The notes below the pieces were generated by a model. The model did no database searches. It was not told the DNA's origin and was given only the letters and a program-made list of their open reading frames with translations. The position numbers and the translations under genes are program-made. This document shows, piece after piece, positions 35,054 to 45,412 of a DNA stretch of 64,000 bases. The stretch's first letter is position 1. Every line of letters starts with the position of its first letter. The stretch comes from Chromobacterium subtsugae (lineage in GTDB: Bacteria; Pseudomonadota; Gammaproteobacteria; Burkholderiales; Chromobacteriaceae), in assembly GCF_001676875.1 (NCBI RefSeq), contig NZ_JYKA01000006.1, positions 186,001 to 250,000 of the forward strand, read 5' to 3'.

Positions 35054-35365
35054 TTACAGGTCTTTCAGCATTTCCTGCAGTTCGCCGTTCTGGAACATCT
35101 CGTACATGATGTCGGAGCCGCCGACGAACTCGCCCTTCACGTACAGCTGCGGAATGGTCGGCCAGTTGGAGAAGTCCTTGATGCCCTGGCGGATGTCCGG
35201 GTCGCGCAGCACGTCGACGGTGAGAAAGTCCTCGACGCCGCAGGCTTTGAGGATCTGCACCGCGCGCGAGGAGAAGCCGCACTGCGGGAACTGGGCCGAG
35301 CCCTTCATGAACAGCACCACGGTGTTGGCGGCGACGGTTTGTTGAATATCTTGTTGAATCGACAT
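35054..35365 (-). CDS. grxD: Monothiol glutaredoxin, Grx4 type
   Basis: 103 residues. The CGFS active site ([14 protein letters not shown]) is near residue 29, with the GSH-binding [19 protein letters not shown] block near 68. Family members carry 2Fe-2S clusters and deliver them to target proteins with BolA partners. The sequence is full length, and the gene stands alone between upp and the chloride antiporter gene. Confidence 0.95.
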   Translation of the reverse strand: MSIQQDIQQTVAANTVVLFMKGSAQFPQCGFSSRAVQILKACGVEDFLTVDVLRDPDIRQGIKDFSNWPTIPQLYVKGEFVGGSDIMYEMFQNGELQEMLKDL

Positions 35366-35438
35366 GTGTGCAATCCTTAGCGTTGCGCCGGGGGGATGAC
35401 GCCGCCCGGCAAATACCCGATCTTTTCAATAAGTTATT

Positions 35439-36806
35439 CTACGTGCGGCCACCGGGCTGGTCAATTTGCCTAAGCCTGGCGTGCCATTGCGGCAGGAACA
35501 GCCGCACTTGGCCCTCGTACAGCGCGCGGCGGCTGACCAGCCGCGAAACCGACGCCGCGACCAGCGCGGTGGCCATCAGCGGAATGATCATGCCCGAGGT
35601 GTCGGTCATTTCCATCACGATGACGAAACCGGTCATCGGCGCTCGGGTCATGCCGGCGAAAAAGCCGACCATGCCCAGCAGCACCACCATGGTCTGCGGC
35701 AAGAACGGCAGAAGCTGTGACATATTGAGGCCGAAGCCGGCGCCCACCGCCAGCGACGGCGCGAACATGCCGCCAGGCACCGCGCTGATGTGGCTGACGA
35801 ACATGCTGATCAGCTTCAGCGCGCCGTAATCCTGTAGCGCCGCGCCGTGGCCTTCGATGATGTCGCGGGCGCGGAAGTAGCCGGTGCCGAAGGTGCTGCC
35901 GTGGCTGGCGATGCCTATCACCGCCAGCGCCAGGCCGCAGCCGGCGGCGAAGCGTATCGGGTAGCGGACGCGCCAGCCGTGCAGCGGGCCGGGCAACCGC
36001 TGAGACAGCGCCAGCAGCACCCGGCAGGCCAGGCCGCCGACCAGGCCGCCGATCACGCCGCATACCGGGATGGCCAGCCAGGTCTGGTTGCTGTCCATCG
36101 CCACCTGCACCACGCCGAAATAGTTGTAGTTGCCGTTGATGGCGAAGGTGGTGAGGCCGGCCACGATCACCGACAGCAGAATGGTGGAACTGGCGCGCAT
36201 GTCGAAGGTGCGGCCCATTTCCTCGATGGCGAACACGATGCCGGCCAGCGGCGCGTTGAAGGCGGCGGCCACCGCGGCGGCGGCGCCGGCCAGGATGAAG
36301 CTGCGCGCGGCGCCCTCGTGGCGCAGCGCGGCCTTGCGGTTCAGCGAGTACTTGATGGCGGCGCCGACCTGGACGATGGGGCCTTCGTAGCCGAAGGTGG
36401 CGCCGGAGCTGATGCCTATCAGCGTCAGCAGCACCTTGCCGAAGGCGGCGCGCAGCGTGAAACAGGTCTCGCGCAGCTTTTCCATGCCGGGCTCCAGCGC
36501 GGCGATGGATTGCGGGATGCCGCCGCCGGCCGAGCCGGGGAAGAAGCGGTGCATGATCCAGATCGCCAGCGCCAGGCCCGCCGGGGTGATCAAGAGGCTC
36601 CAGTATGGCGAATAGGAATAGGCCTGGTAGAACAGGTCGTGAGACAGATGGCTGCCCAGCGCGAACACGTAAGCCACCACGCCGATCAGGATGGCCGCGA
36701 TCCATACCGGCAGTTGCCGCCGCCATTGGGCCGCGGACAGGTAGAGATAACGCAGCTGGCGGTTCATTTTCTGCCGGCTGTTGCGGCGGCTGAGGTAGTC
36801 CTGCAT
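35439..36806 (-). CDS. ClC-family chloride/proton antiporter
   Basis: 455 residues, about eighteen helices. Ion-path motifs are present: GSAGGGIPQ near residue 93 (GSGIP type), GYEGPIVQVGA near 138 with the gating Glu, and GGMFAPSLAVGAGFG near 342. The intracellular proton Glu is present in APLAGIVFAIEEMG near 190, which argues for an exchanger rather than a passive channel. It probably serves acid resistance or Cl- homeostasis. Resembles ClcA but I leave the symbol open. Confidence 0.9.
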   Translation of the reverse strand: MQDYLSRRNSRQKMNRQLRYLYLSAAQWRRQLPVWIAAILIGVVAYVFALGSHLSHDLFYQAYSYSPYWSLLITPAGLALAIWIMHRFFPGSAGGGIPQSIAALEPGMEKLRETCFTLRAAFGKVLLTLIGISSGATFGYEGPIVQVGAAIKYSLNRKAALRHEGAARSFILAGAAAAVAAAFNAPLAGIVFAIEEMGRTFDMRASSTILLSVIVAGLTTFAINGNYNYFGVVQVAMDSNQTWLAIPVCGVIGGLVGGLACRVLLALSQRLPGPLHGWRVRYPIRFAAGCGLALAVIGIASHGSTFGTGYFRARDIIEGHGAALQDYGALKLISMFVSHISAVPGGMFAPSLAVGAGFGLNMSQLLPFLPQTMVVLLGMVGFFAGMTRAPMTGFVIVMEMTDTSGMIIPLMATALVAASVSRLVSRRALYEGQVRLFLPQWHARLRQIDQPGGRT

Positions 36807-36941
36807 CGGGTCGGTGCTCCAGGGCCGGGGGCCGGGCGAGATAGAATTATCAGGCGCTAATGTACTACGAATGCCGATCCAATACGAGAACAGCCCGCGG
36901 GCGGGGCGCTGGCGGGCTGTGTCTGAAGCGGATTGAGAGGC

Positions 36942-38201
36942 TTAGCCGGCGCTGCGTTCCAGTACCGCGGCGAAGAAGCCGTCGGTGTTATGCAGATGGG
37001 GTTTCAGCTCCAGGTAATCGCCGCATTGCAGCGGGATTTTCTGCTCGGCCAGCACCTCGTCCATCTTCAGCAGGCGGAAGTCGGCGTGCTCGGCCAGGAA
37101 GGCCTCGACGATGGCCTGGTTTTCCTGCGGCAGCAGGCTGCAGGTGGCGTAGACCAGGCGGCCGCCGCTCTTCACCAGCCGCGAGGCGGAGGCGAGGATG
37201 GACGCCTGCTTGGCGTTCAGTTCGGCGACGCTGTCCGGGCTCTGGCGGAATTTCAGGTCCGGATTGCGGCGCAGGGTGCCCAGGCCGGAGCAGGGGGCGT
37301 CCACCAGCACGCGGTCGGCCTTGCCGGCCAGGCGTTTCACCTTGGCGTCGTTTTCGTGCGCCAGCAGTTGCGGGTGCACATTGGACAGGCCGGAGCGGGC
37401 TTGGCGCGGTTTGAAGTTGGCCAGGCGCTTTTCCGACACGTCGAACGCATACAGGCGGCCGCTGGATGACATCTGCGCGCCCAACAGCAGCGTTTTGCCG
37501 CCGGCGCCGGCGCAGAAGTCCACCACCATTTCGCCGCGGCGCGCGCCGGTGATCAGGCCCAAGAGCTGGCTGCCCTCGTCCTGCACCTCGAACGCGCCGG
37601 CCTTGAAGAGCTCGTGTTTGGACAGCGCCGGCTTGTCTTTCAGGCGGATGCCCAACGGCGAGTACGGCGTGGCTTCGCAATGGATGCCTTCGGCGTTCAG
37701 GCGGTCCAGCAGCTCTTCGCGCTTCATCTTCAGCGTGTTGACGCGCAGGTCCAGCGGCGCCATCGACATCAGGCCCTGGCCCAGCGCCTCCACCGCGGAC
37801 GGCTCCTGCTCGCCCAGGCGCTCGATCACCCATTGCGGCAGCTCTGCGCGGATTTCCAGGCTGTCTTCCAGCGTCTTGCCTTTGACCGTGCCGAGCCACT
37901 CGCGCTCGCCGGCGCTGGTGGCTTCGGTCAATTCCTTGACGTTCAGCTTGTTGAATTTCATCAGCGCCACCAGCGCCAGGCGGCGCGGCGTGGCTTTCTC
38001 CGGCGCGATCAGCGCGCGCAGCTGGATCAGGCGGCGCAACGCGCCGAAGGCGGTTTCGGCGATCAGGTGGCGGTCGGCGCCGCCCAGCTTGTTGTGCTCG
38101 CGGAAATAGGCGGACAGCACGGCGTCGGCCGGGCGGTCGAAGCGGGTCATCTGTCCGATGACGGTTTCCAGGTGTTTCAGTTGGCTATGGCTAATGTGCA
38201 T
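36942..38201 (-). CDS. RsmB/NOP-family RNA (cytosine-5)-methyltransferase
   Basis: 419 residues. SAM-dependent Rossmann domain in the second half: SAM loop [17 protein letters not shown] near 228, catalytic [17 protein letters not shown] near 307 and second cysteine [11 protein letters not shown] near 360. The N-terminal 150 residues are helical and replace a standard NusB domain. The target is rRNA or tRNA cytosine, but the base is not identifiable by eye, and canonical RsmB may be elsewhere. The start overlaps the DUF3108 gene end by 11 bases. A GC hairpin (ACAGCCCGC/GCGGGCTGT) lies just after its stop. Confidence 0.87.
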   Translation of the reverse strand: MHISHSQLKHLETVIGQMTRFDRPADAVLSAYFREHNKLGGADRHLIAETAFGALRRLIQLRALIAPEKATPRRLALVALMKFNKLNVKELTEATSAGEREWLGTVKGKTLEDSLEIRAELPQWVIERLGEQEPSAVEALGQGLMSMAPLDLRVNTLKMKREELLDRLNAEGIHCEATPYSPLGIRLKDKPALSKHELFKAGAFEVQDEGSQLLGLITGARRGEMVVDFCAGAGGKTLLLGAQMSSSGRLYAFDVSEKRLANFKPRQARSGLSNVHPQLLAHENDAKVKRLAGKADRVLVDAPCSGLGTLRRNPDLKFRQSPDSVAELNAKQASILASASRLVKSGGRLVYATCSLLPQENQAIVEAFLAEHADFRLLKMDEVLAEQKIPLQCGDYLELKPHLHNTDGFFAAVLERSAG

Positions 38202-39372
38202 TCTTGTTCAGTCTCGTCGGTTGCGGCGGCAGTTCCCACTGCAGCGCGCCATTCACTTCTATGCGGACCGCGCGCAGCTCGATCCGCTTCTTGTCGTCGA
38301 TGCGCGTGATGCGCACCGGCAGGTTGGCGAAATCCGTCGCCAGCCAGAATTCGGTGGTGTCGCCGCCTCCTTTGGCCTGGAACACCGCGACCCGCATCTT
38401 GCCGGCGTTGGTGTCGTAGTCGAAGGCTCCAGTCGGCGCCATCGGGTAATCGTAGACTTTCTTGGCGGTGGTGATCTGCAGCGCCTTGTCGCCCAGATGT
38501 CCGCCCTTCAGCCCCAGCTGGAAGGCCAGGCTGTAAATGTCTTGCGCGCCGGCGCGCAGCGCCACTTGCTGTCCGGCGCCCATGCCGTAGCGCAACTGGC
38601 CGGCGGCGTAGTCGAAGCGGGCCTCTTCCTTGGCCTTGTCGCCCTCGAACGACAGCATGCTGTCCGGGCGCAGCCCGCCGGCGTCTATGCCGCCTTCCAC
38701 CCGGTAGCGATAGCCGCGGGTGAACATGCGGTAGGCGAACGCCGGCGTCGCCACGGTTTCCAGCAGGTAGCGGCCATGGCCTTGCTGCCAGTTTAGCTCA
38801 CCGGTTCCGGCGTAGACGCCGTTCCAGTACAGCTGGTAGCTGAGCTTGGCCGCGGCCGGGAACTTGCGCAGCGGCTGCGGCGGGTGCAGGAAGCCGGCCG
38901 GGTCTTGCGGTTTGGCCGCGTCTTCGGACGCGGTCTGCGCCGCCGCATGCCGGGTTTCCGCGTGTGGCGCGCTGGCGGACGGCGCGGGGGCGGTCTCGGC
39001 GTGTGGCGCGCTGGCGGCGCGCTCGCCTTGGCCGGCGGCGGTTTCGGCCGCGGGCGCCGACGCCGCGGCTTTCGGTTCGTCCGCCGCTTGCGAGGCGGCC
39101 GCTTTGCGCTGCGGTTTCGGCTTTGGTTTGGGTTTCGGCGCGGGTTTGGCCGCGCCGCCGGCCGGGGCCAGGTTGACGCCGGCGCCAGCTGGCGGCGCCG
39201 GGCGCGCCGCTTCTTCCAGCCCCATCGCCTGCATCTTGATGTCTATCTTTTCCAGCTTGGTGTCTTCGGCCGGCGGCAGGCTGATGGCGGGCAGCATGCC
39301 GGAGCCCAGCAGCGCGAAGTGCAGGGCCAGCGACAGAAACAGCGCGATCAATAGCAGACGGCGGCGGGACAT
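38191..39372 (-). CDS. DUF3108 protein with long Ala/Pro/Lys linker
   Basis: 393 residues. An N-terminal signal anchor (RLLLIALFLSLALHFALLG) places it in the inner membrane or periplasm. Residues 60-165 are a low-complexity linker, with a KPKPKPKP run and repeated ASAPHAET units, resembling TonB-like periplasm-spanning linkers. Residues 170-385 are the DUF3108 beta-rich domain (SYQLYWNGVYAGTGELNW ... DDKKRIELRAVRIEV). Function unknown. It directly follows purN (adjacent stop and start) and overlaps the methyltransferase gene. Confidence 0.85.
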   Translation of the reverse strand: MSRRRLLLIALFLSLALHFALLGSGMLPAISLPPAEDTKLEKIDIKMQAMGLEEAARPAPPAGAGVNLAPAGGAAKPAPKPKPKPKPQRKAAASQAADEPKAAASAPAAETAAGQGERAASAPHAETAPAPSASAPHAETRHAAAQTASEDAAKPQDPAGFLHPPQPLRKFPAAAKLSYQLYWNGVYAGTGELNWQQGHGRYLLETVATPAFAYRMFTRGYRYRVEGGIDAGGLRPDSMLSFEGDKAKEEARFDYAAGQLRYGMGAGQQVALRAGAQDIYSLAFQLGLKGGHLGDKALQITTAKKVYDYPMAPTGAFDYDTNAGKMRVAVFQAKGGGDTTEFWLATDFANLPVRITRIDDKKRIELRAVRIEVNGALQWELPPQPTRLNKNAH

Positions 39373-40014
39373 TTAAACCTTATAGGATGGCGGCGGGGAC
39401 ATCAGATCGCAGGCGGCGGCCGGACCGCTGGCCACCTTGCCGTTCACGATGGAGAGCTCGCCGGCGGCGAAGCGGCGCACCGCCTCCGGATACAGCTGGT
39501 GTTCCAGCTTCAGCACGCGCGCGGCCAGGCTGTCCGGCGTGTCGCCGTCCTGCACGCTCACCGCGCCCTGGGCGACGATGGGGCCGTGGTCCAGCTCGGC
39601 GGTGACGAAGTGTACCGTGCATCCGGCCAGTTTGCAGCCCATTTCCAGCGCGCGCTCGTGGGTGTGCAGGCCGGGGAAGGCCGGCAGCAGCGACGGATGG
39701 ATGTTCAGCATCCGGCCTTCGTAGCGGCGGGTGAAGCCTGCGGTCAGGATGCGCATGAAGCCGGCCAGCACCACCAGATCGGGCGCGTGGGCGTCTATCG
39801 CCTCGGCCAGCGCGGCGTCGAAGGCTTCCCGACTGGGGTAGGCCTTGTGGTCCAGCGCCGCGGTGGCGATGCCGCGCTCGGCCGCCCAGGCGAGGCCGGC
39901 CGCGTCCGGGCGGTTGGCGATCACCGCGGCGACGCGGGCGCCGGCGATGCCGGCGTTGACGATGGCCTGCATATTGGAGCCGCGGCCGGAAATCAGGATG
40001 ACGATGTTTTTCAT
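39373..40014 (-). CDS. purN: Phosphoribosylglycinamide formyltransferase
   Basis: 213 residues from ATG at 40014. Uses 10-formyl-THF to formylate GAR in purine synthesis. Motifs: ISGRGSNMQAIV near residue 8, FMRILTAGF near 88, the NIHPSLLPAFPGLHTHERAL catalytic block near 103 (Asn and His), and AELDHGPIVAQGAV near 137 (catalytic Asp). It lies 95 bases after purM and is adjacent to the DUF3108 start. Confidence 0.95.
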   Translation of the reverse strand: MKNIVILISGRGSNMQAIVNAGIAGARVAAVIANRPDAAGLAWAAERGIATAALDHKAYPSREAFDAALAEAIDAHAPDLVVLAGFMRILTAGFTRRYEGRMLNIHPSLLPAFPGLHTHERALEMGCKLAGCTVHFVTAELDHGPIVAQGAVSVQDGDTPDSLAARVLKLEHQLYPEAVRRFAAGELSIVNGKVASGPAAACDLMSPPPSYKV

Positions 40015-40109
40015 GTGCCGTTGTCTATCAGTGTTCGGATTGGCGTCCGCCAAATGACAAGCGCCGCCGGCGGGGCCAGCGGCGCGCAAAAGGCTGCGTG
40101 TGCTAAGCC

Positions 40110-41147
<1,038 letters not shown>

Positions 41148-41385
41148 GATAAACTCGCTTTCTGCAAACTTGAAATATTTTTACATCAAGCTTTCGCCGG
41201 TGCGAAAGCACTGTATTTTAACTGAAAAATGGCAAACAGGCTGGCAAAAGCGGCGGGCGGTTTTTCGCGGGCGGCGGCATCGCCGCGTCCGTCGCCGCCG
41301 CCGCGGCAAAAGGCGGTTCCACCGAAGGGCCGTATCGGCGTAAAATCGAACAATTGATGTCAAAACACAGCGCAGCACAGTAACT

Positions 41386-42060
41386 TTGGACCAGCTCGTA
41401 CTCGATCTCACGCCCACGCCGCTGCCGGCCTTCGACAATTTCCTGGCCGAGCGCAACCGCGAGGTGATCACGGCCCTGACCGCCACCGAAGGCGAACGCT
41501 TCATTTATCTATGGGGCGAGCCCGGTTGCGGCAAGACCCATCTGCTGCAGGCCTGGATCGCCCACGCCGAGCGGCTGGGGCGCGCCGCCATCTATCTGGA
41601 CGGCAAGGGCGACCATCTGCCGGACTTCGCGCGCGAGGCCAGCTTCATCGCGGTGGACCACGTCGACGACCTGGCGCCGGACGACCAGATCACGCTGTTC
41701 TCCTTCTACAACTCGCTGAAGGAAAGCGGCGAATCGCGGCTGCTGATGGCCGGGCGCAACCCGCCGATGGCCTTGTCGGTGCGCGACGATCTGCGCACCC
41801 GGCTGGGCTGGGGACTGGTGCTGGAAGTGAAGGCGCTGTCCGACGACGACAAGCTGGCCGCCTTGCGCAGCCACGCCGCCACGCGCCAGCTGTCGATTCC
41901 GGACGATGTCTACCGCTACCTGCTCACCCACTGGCGGCGCGACCTGTCCAGCCTGATCGGCATGATAGACATGCTGGACCGCTACTCGCTGGCGATGAGG
42001 CGGCCGATCACCGTGCCGCTGGTGAAAAACGTTTTGCAAACCGCCACCCCGGAATCATGA
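41386..42060 (+). CDS. hda: DnaA regulatory inactivator Hda
   Basis: 224 residues, TTG start at 41386. AAA+ DnaA paralogue without the DNA-binding domain. The N-terminal clamp-binding motif is QLVLDL (QLxLxL/F type), the contact through which Hda joins the sliding clamp to convert DnaA-ATP to DnaA-ADP. Walker A WGEPGCGKTHLLQAW is near residue 44 and a sensor/arginine region near 145 (RDDLRTRLGWGLVLEV). It overlaps the HAD hydrolase start (ATGA). Confidence 0.92.
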   Translation: MDQLVLDLTPTPLPAFDNFLAERNREVITALTATEGERFIYLWGEPGCGKTHLLQAWIAHAERLGRAAIYLDGKGDHLPDFAREASFIAVDHVDDLAPDDQITLFSFYNSLKESGESRLLMAGRNPPMALSVRDDLRTRLGWGLVLEVKALSDDDKLAALRSHAATRQLSIPDDVYRYLLTHWRRDLSSLIGMIDMLDRYSLAMRRPITVPLVKNVLQTATPES

Positions 42061-42749
42061 CGACAGCCACCCCCACCCAACGCAATCTCGCCCTGTTCGA
42101 TCTCGACCACACGCTGCTGGCCGGCGATTCCGACTTCGAATGGCCGCGCTTCCTGATCAAGCGCGGCATCCTGGACGCCGCCCAGTACGACGAGCGCAAC
42201 AGCTATTTCTACCGCCAGTACCAGAACGGCACGCTGGACATGCAGGAGTACCTGGCTTTCATCCTGGCGCCGCTGACCCGCTTCAGCCGCGCCCAGCTGG
42301 ACGAATTGCACGCCGACTATCTGGAAAACCATATCAAGCCGCTGATCCCGAACAAGGCGCGGCAACGTCTGGCGGCGCACGCGGCTGAGGGCGACCAGAT
42401 CGTCATCATCACCGCCACCAACCGCTTCATCACCGGCCCGATCGCCCGCGACCTGGGCGTCGAGCACCTGATCGCCATCGAGCTGGAAGAGGACGCCGAC
42501 GGCAACTTCACCGGCCGCCCGACCGGCGTGTTGAGCTTCAAGGAAGGCAAGATCACCCGCATCGAGCAATGGCTGGCCGAGCGCGGCGAAAGCTGGGACA
42601 GCTACGGCACCAGCTTCTTCTACAGCGACTCGCACAACGACCTGCCGCTGATGAAGCTGGTGGACAAGCCGGTGGCGGTGGACCCGGACGACAAGCTGCG
42701 CGCCCATGCCGAAGCGCACGGCTGGCCGGTGATCTCGCTGCGCGATTGA
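42057..42749 (+). CDS. HAD-IB family phosphatase
   Basis: 230 residues. Motif I is LFDLDHTLLAGDSD near residue 13 (two catalytic Asp), motif II is VIITATNRF near 117, the Lys is in FKEGKITRI near 163, and motif IV is YSDSHNDLPLM near 190. SerB/CicA-like class IB; substrates of this group include phosphoserine-like and histidinol-type phosphates, not resolvable here. The start overlaps the hda stop, an arrangement found widely in betaproteobacteria. Confidence 0.88.
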   Translation: MTTATPTQRNLALFDLDHTLLAGDSDFEWPRFLIKRGILDAAQYDERNSYFYRQYQNGTLDMQEYLAFILAPLTRFSRAQLDELHADYLENHIKPLIPNKARQRLAAHAAEGDQIVIITATNRFITGPIARDLGVEHLIAIELEEDADGNFTGRPTGVLSFKEGKITRIEQWLAERGESWDSYGTSFFYSDSHNDLPLMKLVDKPVAVDPDDKLRAHAEAHGWPVISLRD

Positions 42750-42807
42750 ATTCCGGGCGCGGCCCGCTTGCCCCGGGCGCCGGCTTTGCCGCCGGCGTTG
42801 CGTTTTG

Positions 42808-42839
42808 ACAGCCTGCCGCTCGCGTCGCAGGCTGTTTTG
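42808..42839 (+). terminator. Terminator after the hda-HAD operon
   Basis: ACAGCCTGC (42808-42816) pairs with GCAGGCTGT (42827-42835), followed by TTTG. A second GC hairpin precedes it. Confidence 0.72.
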
Positions 42840-42865
42840 TCATCCGCTGTGCAGAAAGGGAAACG

Positions 42866-43741
42866 ATGGACGCCTTGCAGGATTTCCTGCGCCGCGCCGA
42901 AGCGGTGCTGACCCGGCTGGAACCGATGCTGCCGCCGCCGCGGCGCGAGCCGGACTGGAGCGCGCAAGCCTTCCGCTGGCACCGCCAGGGCCTGGCCGGC
43001 TGGCTGGAGGCGGTGTGCGATCCGCATACGGTGGAGCTGGCGCGGCTGACCCAGGTGGACAGCCAGCGCGAGCAGCTGCTGGCCAACACCCGCCAGTTCG
43101 TCGCCGGCCTGCCGGCCAACAACGCGCTGCTGACCGGCGCGCGCGGCACCGGCAAGTCGTCGCTGGTGAAGGCGCTGCTGCCCTTGTTCGGCGCCGATGG
43201 CCTGCGGCTGATCGAGATAGACCGCGAACACTTGGCCGACCTGCCGCAGCTGGTGGAGCTGGTGGCCGGCCGGCCGGAGCGCTTCATCCTGTATTGCGAC
43301 GATCTGTCGTTCGAACACGGCGACGCCGGCTACAAGGCGCTGAAGAGCGCGCTGGATGGCGGCCTCTCGCGCCGCTGCGACAACCTGCTGGTGTACGCGA
43401 CGTCAAACCGCCGCCACCTGCTGGCCGAGCAGATGGCCGACAACCGCGAGGGTTGGCTGAAGGACGGCGAGATCCACCCGGGCGAGGCGGTGGAGGAGAA
43501 GGTGTCGCTGTCCGACCGCTTCGGCCTGTGGCTGTCGTTCTACCCGTTCGACCAGGACGCCTATCTGGCGGCGGTGAAGGAGTGGCTGGGCCATTTCGGC
43601 CTGAAATACGGCGACAAGGCCGAGCGCGCGGCGCTGCAATGGAGCCTGACGCGCGGCAGCCGCTCCGGCCGGGTGGCCTGGCAGTTCGCCAGCCATTGGG
43701 CCGGCAGCCAGAGGCTGGCCAAGCAGGCCGGCAAGAAATGA
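42866..43741 (+). CDS. DUF815 P-loop ATPase
   Basis: 291 residues. Helical N-terminus, then Walker A LTGARGTGKSSLVKALL near residue 89, Walker B-like FILYCDDLSFEHGD near 140, and the DUF815 block VYATSNRRHLLAEQMADN near 177 with LSDRFGLWLSFYPFDQ near 217. DUF815 proteins are AAA-like ATPases of unknown role. AAAGGG precedes the start. Possibly co-transcribed with the mutT-thiE gene 39 bases downstream. Confidence 0.88.
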   Translation: MDALQDFLRRAEAVLTRLEPMLPPPRREPDWSAQAFRWHRQGLAGWLEAVCDPHTVELARLTQVDSQREQLLANTRQFVAGLPANNALLTGARGTGKSSLVKALLPLFGADGLRLIEIDREHLADLPQLVELVAGRPERFILYCDDLSFEHGDAGYKALKSALDGGLSRRCDNLLVYATSNRRHLLAEQMADNREGWLKDGEIHPGEAVEEKVSLSDRFGLWLSFYPFDQDAYLAAVKEWLGHFGLKYGDKAERAALQWSLTRGSRSGRVAWQFASHWAGSQRLAKQAGKK

Positions 43742-43780
43742 ATCCGGGCGGCACGCGCCCATAGTCGACAGATTGAAAAG

Positions 43781-44716
43781 ATGACGAGCAACAAGATCAT
43801 AGAGGTGGTGGCCGGCGCGCTGATGCGGCCGGATGGCGGTTTCATGCTGGGCAGCCGCCCGGAGGGCAAGCCCTACGCCGGTTACTGGGAGTTTCCCGGC
43901 GGCAAGGTGGAGCCGGGCGAGACGCCGCTGGAGGCGTTGAAGCGCGAGTTTCACGAGGAAATGGGCATCATCGTCACCGCCGCCACGCCGTGGCTGACCA
44001 AGATCCACCATTACGAGCACGCGTCGGTCCACCTGCGCTTTTTCCGCATCTGGGACTGGCAGGGCGAGCCGCAGCCGCGCGAGGCGCAGTCTTTCGCCTG
44101 GCAGCGGCCGGGCCGCTACACGGTGGCGCCGATGCTGCCGGCCAACGGACCGATACTGAAATCGCTGGAGCTGCCGGCCTGCTATGCGATCACCTGCGCC
44201 GCCGAGATCGGCGTCGAGGCGCAGCTGGCGCGGCTGGTCGAGCGCGACTGGGGCATGGTGCAGGTGCGCGAGCATGGGATGGGGCATGAGGAGCTGGCCG
44301 ATTTCGTCGCCCGCGCCGCCGCCATCGTCCGTCCACGCGGCGGCAAGCTGGTGGTCAACGCCGATCCGGCCTGGCTGGAAGGCTGGCCGGTGGATGGCGT
44401 GCATCTGACAGGCGCGCGGCTGGCCGCGCTGACCGCGCGGCCTGCGTTCGACTGGGTGGGCGCGTCGATACACGGCGCGGACGAATTGGCGCGCGCCGGC
44501 GAGCTGGGGCTGGACTACGCGTTGTTGAGCCCGGTGGCGCCCACCGCCAGCCATCCCGACGCGGCGTTGTTGGGTTGGGACGGCTTTGCCGCCTGCCTGG
44601 CCGGCGGCGTGCCGGTGCCGGTGTACGCGCTGGGCGGACTGACTGCCGAAGATCTGCCGCCGGCGCGCGAGCATGGCGCGCACGGCGTGGCGCTGATGCG
44701 CGGGGCCTGGCGATGA
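43781..44716 (+). CDS. MutT Nudix hydrolase fused to a ThiE-like domain
   Basis: 311 residues. Residues 1-130 are MutT: the Nudix box GGKVEPGETPLEALKREFHE continues EMGI with all key Glu present, for 8-oxo-dGTP hydrolysis. Residues 135-311 are a thiamine-phosphate-synthase-like barrel: MVQVREHGM, VDGVHLTGARL and YALGGLTAEDL. In true ThiE the first motif is Q-x-R-x-K; here the Lys position is not conserved, so TMP synthase activity is doubtful. The fusion recurs in betaproteobacteria. Its stop overlaps the next start. Confidence 0.9.
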   Translation: MTSNKIIEVVAGALMRPDGGFMLGSRPEGKPYAGYWEFPGGKVEPGETPLEALKREFHEEMGIIVTAATPWLTKIHHYEHASVHLRFFRIWDWQGEPQPREAQSFAWQRPGRYTVAPMLPANGPILKSLELPACYAITCAAEIGVEAQLARLVERDWGMVQVREHGMGHEELADFVARAAAIVRPRGGKLVVNADPAWLEGWPVDGVHLTGARLAALTARPAFDWVGASIHGADELARAGELGLDYALLSPVAPTASHPDAALLGWDGFAACLAGGVPVPVYALGGLTAEDLPPAREHGAHGVALMRGAWR

Positions 44717-45144
44717 CGGCCAAGCAGCGCAAGCTGCTGTGGCTGGGCGTGGCGCTGATTGTTTTCGGCGCGCTGAAGGCGGGGCTGATCTACTGGTATC
44801 TGCACAACAAACCGGCGGCGGCCAAACCGCTGACGCTGTCCTGCGACATCGGCCGCGGCGGCTGCGCCTTGCCGGGCGGGGGGCGGCTGGCGTTCTCCGC
44901 GCCGCCCGAGCACGGCCGGCCGTTCGAGCTGCGGCTGAGCGGATTGGCGGGGGAGACGCCGCCGGCGGTGGACTTTTCGATGCCGGACATGGACATGGGT
45001 TTCAACCGCTACGTCTTCGTCCGCGACGGCGCCGGCTGGAAAGCGACGGTGACGCTGCCGATGTGCGTCAGCGGCAGCCGCAACTGGGTGGCGGAGCTGA
45101 AGGACGGCAAGGCCGCCTACCGGCTGCCGTTCACTGTGCGCTAG
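44713..45144 (+). CDS. Membrane-anchored periplasmic protein, FixH/YtkA-like pattern
   Basis: 143 residues from ATG at 44713. One N-terminal membrane helix (LLWLGVALIVFGALKAGLIYWYL) and a periplasmic beta-sandwich-like domain. The motif SMPDMDMGFNRY near residue 96 followed by LPMCVSGSRNWVAEL near 115 resembles the Met-rich MPxMxMG pattern of YtkA/FixH-type proteins, which are linked to copper or cytochrome oxidase assembly. Two Cys (CDIGRGGC) near 38-45 may form a disulfide. It overlaps the mutT-thiE stop. Function unproven. Confidence 0.7.
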   Translation: MTAKQRKLLWLGVALIVFGALKAGLIYWYLHNKPAAAKPLTLSCDIGRGGCALPGGGRLAFSAPPEHGRPFELRLSGLAGETPPAVDFSMPDMDMGFNRYVFVRDGAGWKATVTLPMCVSGSRNWVAELKDGKAAYRLPFTVR

Positions 45145-45158
45145 GTGGTGCGGCCATG

Positions 45159-45187
45159 AAAAAAGCTCCCTTGCGGGAGCTTTTTTT
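45159..45187. terminator. Bidirectional terminator
   Basis: AAAAAAGCTCCC, loop TTGC, GGGAGCTTTTTTT: serves the plus-strand gene ending at 45144 and the minus-strand gene ending at 45197. Confidence 0.9.
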
Positions 45188-45196
45188 ACGCCTGGC

Positions 45197-45412
45197 TTAC
45201 TTGGTGGCGGAGGCTGCCTTGTGCTCAGCCTTTTTGTGCTTTTCATGCGCGGCGCCGGAGGCGTGTTTCTTGTGCGCTTTCTTGTGGTGCGACTTCTTGT
45301 GCTCGGCCTTGTGTTCCATCTTCTTTTCGGCGGCCGGGGCGGATGCGGCCGGGGCGGCGAAAGCGGAACCAGCGAAAGCAGCAGCGATCAGAGCGGTCAG
45401 CAGTTTTTTCAT
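45197..45412 (-). CDS. His/Lys/Ala-rich exported small protein (Asr-like composition)
   Basis: 71 residues from ATG at 45412 (GGAAGG upstream; a GTG three codons earlier is less likely). A signal peptide ends at SAFA-APAAS. The mature part is almost entirely Ala, Lys, His and Glu, with repeated HKK/HKKAEHK units. Composition and size recall the acid shock protein Asr of enterobacteria, a basic periplasmic chaperone-like protein; this is similarity of style rather than proven homology. It could also bind metals through its many His. Confidence 0.75.
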   Translation of the reverse strand: MKKLLTALIAAAFAGSAFAAPAASAPAAEKKMEHKAEHKKSHHKKAHKKHASGAAHEKHKKAEHKAASATK

